Below are positions 62,884 through 64,000 of a stretch of 64,000 bases of DNA, one piece after another. The translations under genes and the position numbers were made by a program. Under the pieces are notes generated by a model that worked only from the letters and a program-made list of their open reading frames with translations, was not told the DNA's origin and ran no database searches. Position 1 is the stretch's first letter; each line of letters begins with the position of its first letter. The stretch is from Verrucomicrobiia bacterium (GTDB lineage: Bacteria; Verrucomicrobiota; Verrucomicrobiia; Verrucomicrobiales; Akkermansiaceae), in assembly GCA_030432565.1 (NCBI GenBank), contig JAUIGV010000014.1, positions 1 to 64,000 of the forward strand, read 5' to 3'.

Positions 62884-64000
62884 TCATTGCCGCATCAACC
62901 TCAGCCGGACGAAACCACCCGACCCCTCTGCCAAAAGATTGATCGAAATTTGATCAAAACCTAGCCCGCCGGGGATCCGCGTGACGGCCAACCCGTCACC
63001 CGTCCAATCGACCAAATTTTGGCTGACCTCTGGAATCAGAACAAAGCCATTCAGATTGCTACGAACACGATAACTGAACACCCCTTCCTGGGGGGCCGGG
63101 AGTGAACCAAAGTCCTGATCGGACGAACCCAGAGCCCACTCCAACACTGCATTCATTCCATCTCCATCCAGATCCTCGCGACTGTCTCCATTAAACCCTG
63201 GAACCGCCCCACTGTAAGTGTGACTGTCACGCAAAACACCTTTGGAATCATAAAGCTCAAGTGTTTCCCCCTCAGCCGCCAGATTCCCGGAATAAGGCCC
63301 GATCACAAAACGCTGCTCGCCTCCTGTGGGGCTCAAATCCCGTGTCGCGAACGCCACCACATCCGGACTCAAAAACAGGCTATCGCCCGATGGGATCACC
63401 GTTCCCGGTGGCAGAATCAACCTCACTGCGCCATCCATGCGCCACCCCGAAACATCAACGGCAGTCGGCGACTGGTTAATTAACTCCACATACTCCTGGT
63501 CTTGATTGTCGGAAATCGGGTCAAAATCAAGCGACCCTATTTTAACCGCCGGAGTCTCAAGAGGGGCCGGCAAATCAGGGGTGTTACTGTAGATTTCAAT
63601 TCGCCTCATCGGCAGCCACTCCAGATTAATCCGATTAGTGGCGCGCGCCATCGTCTCGGCATCAGGGTGGGATATATTCCAGGGCTTGGGAACCGGATCG
63701 GCATCATACCAGGTCCCCCATGTCTCAAAATCCAGAAAAGCGTCACCCGGAAAAATCGAAGCAGGTGACAAGCGATCGAGTTGAGCCCGCGTGCGCTCCG
63801 GAATATACTCCGAGGCTATAAACCGGTCGCTCAAAGTACGAAGGCGTCTGAAAAACATTTCCCGGGTCCTCGGATTCCCCCTCAGCAACGCCTCCACAAG
63901 AACGCTGGTGTTCGCAGATTCACCAAACTCGGTGAATCCCCCTGTGAAAAGGTTTCGATCAAAGTAACCCGCACGGCTCGTGAAATTCCGGCCAAAGGTC
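62884..64000 (-). CDS. CotH/LTD exoprotein, C-terminal part (runs off the window)
   Basis: The frame stays open to the window end, so the apparent GTG start at 63897 is not the true one: upstream codons continue as RAGYFDRNLFTGGFTEFGES. The visible 371 residues begin with a CotH C-terminal helical region (FFRRLRTLSDRFI, PASIFPGDAFLDFETWGTW), then a lamin-tail domain (about 190-270, YVELINQSPTAVDVSGWRMD), a calcium-type DLDGDGMNAVLEWALGS repeat and a C-terminal module with SQNLVDW and a FVRLRLMRQ end. It is a third relative of the proteins at 941 and 35864. It ends 53 bases before the Hcp-fold gene start on the same strand. Confidence 0.8.
   Translation of the reverse strand, partial: TFGRNFTSRAGYFDRNLFTGGFTEFGESANTSVLVEALLRGNPRTREMFFRRLRTLSDRFIASEYIPERTRAQLDRLSPASIFPGDAFLDFETWGTWYDADPVPKPWNISHPDAETMARATNRINLEWLPMRRIEIYSNTPDLPAPLETPAVKIGSLDFDPISDNQDQEYVELINQSPTAVDVSGWRMDGAVRLILPPGTVIPSGDSLFLSPDVVAFATRDLSPTGGEQRFVIGPYSGNLAAEGETLELYDSKGVLRDSHTYSGAVPGFNGDSREDLDGDGMNAVLEWALGSSDQDFGSLPAPQEGVFSYRVRSNLNGFVLIPEVSQNLVDWTGDGLAVTRIPGGLGFDQISINLLAEGSGGFVRLRLMRQ

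Noticed and set aside
1-64000. tRNA, rRNA, CRISPR arrays or insertion sequences
   Set aside because: Reading both strands I saw no cloverleaf-like gene, regular spacer array or transposase; a dedicated RNA search was not possible here.

Overview
The window looks like a chromosomal stretch from a heterotrophic, probably aquatic or marine, member of the Verrucomicrobiota. This is inferred from gene content, not from a marker gene. It holds six secreted formylglycine-type sulfatases, three CotH/lamin-tail exoproteins, a DUF1552 + DUF1592 pair with haem c motifs, a lipoprotein cytochrome of the planctomycete type, PQQ-type beta-propellers, ThuA, NamZ and G8 domains and a PEP-CTERM protein. Shine-Dalgarno sequences are weak or absent before most genes. 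GC is moderately high, with a few AT-rich islands. No tRNA, rRNA, CRISPR array, transposase or integrase was seen.

Layout. 1-5221: a cut-off secreted gene, an AT-rich small hypothetical, a coding remnant and a giant F5/8-LTD-CotH exoprotein. 5222-11538: a frameshifted pseudogene, a G8 beta-helix protein divergent from an NHL propeller protein (with an intrinsic terminator), and a secreted HExxH protein. 11771-17094: five minus-strand secreted proteins (sulfatase, unknown, PQQ propeller, SGNH hydrolase and so on). 17239-22407: an orphan contractile-tail sheath gene, formate-tetrahydrofolate ligase (fhs), a 3' gene stub with its own terminator, a ThuA protein and a small secreted beta protein. 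22726-28120: a CocE-type hydrolase, a second PQQ propeller and a DUF3754 membrane protein. 28117-33977: a heterodimeric ABC exporter, an EamA transporter and a PEP-CTERM protein. 34181-35594: a cytochrome lipoprotein and an EF-hand protein. 35864-45858: an apparent operon of three sulfatases and a 1,881-residue LamG/CotH exoprotein. 46128-55148: a phosphoesterase, the DUF1552/DUF1592 pair, a sugar dehydrogenase-cytochrome-F5/8 fusion and an esterase. 55155-60803: two sulfatases and a serine hydrolase-NamZ fusion. 60919-64000: two tandem signal-peptide-bearing Hcp-fold proteins and a third CotH/LTD protein that runs off the end.

How the genes may work together. Most products are exported. The sulfatases, esterases, sugar dehydrogenase, SGNH hydrolase and NamZ fusion suggest breakdown of sulfated, acylated polysaccharide and of amino sugars from cell walls, with electrons passing to c-type cytochromes. 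The CotH/LTD/LamG giants look like surface or adhesive proteins.

Most unusual signals: (1) four otherwise unrelated exoproteins end in what looks like the same C-terminal module (a short core around S-x-D/N-L-x-x-W, then an aromatic-rich R-L terminus), a candidate sorting or anchoring signal; (2) two tandem Hcp-fold proteins carry Sec signal peptides with no type VI secretion genes nearby, and the first has an inverted repeat over its start codon; (3) a tail-sheath gene stands alone with no tube, baseplate or ATPase.
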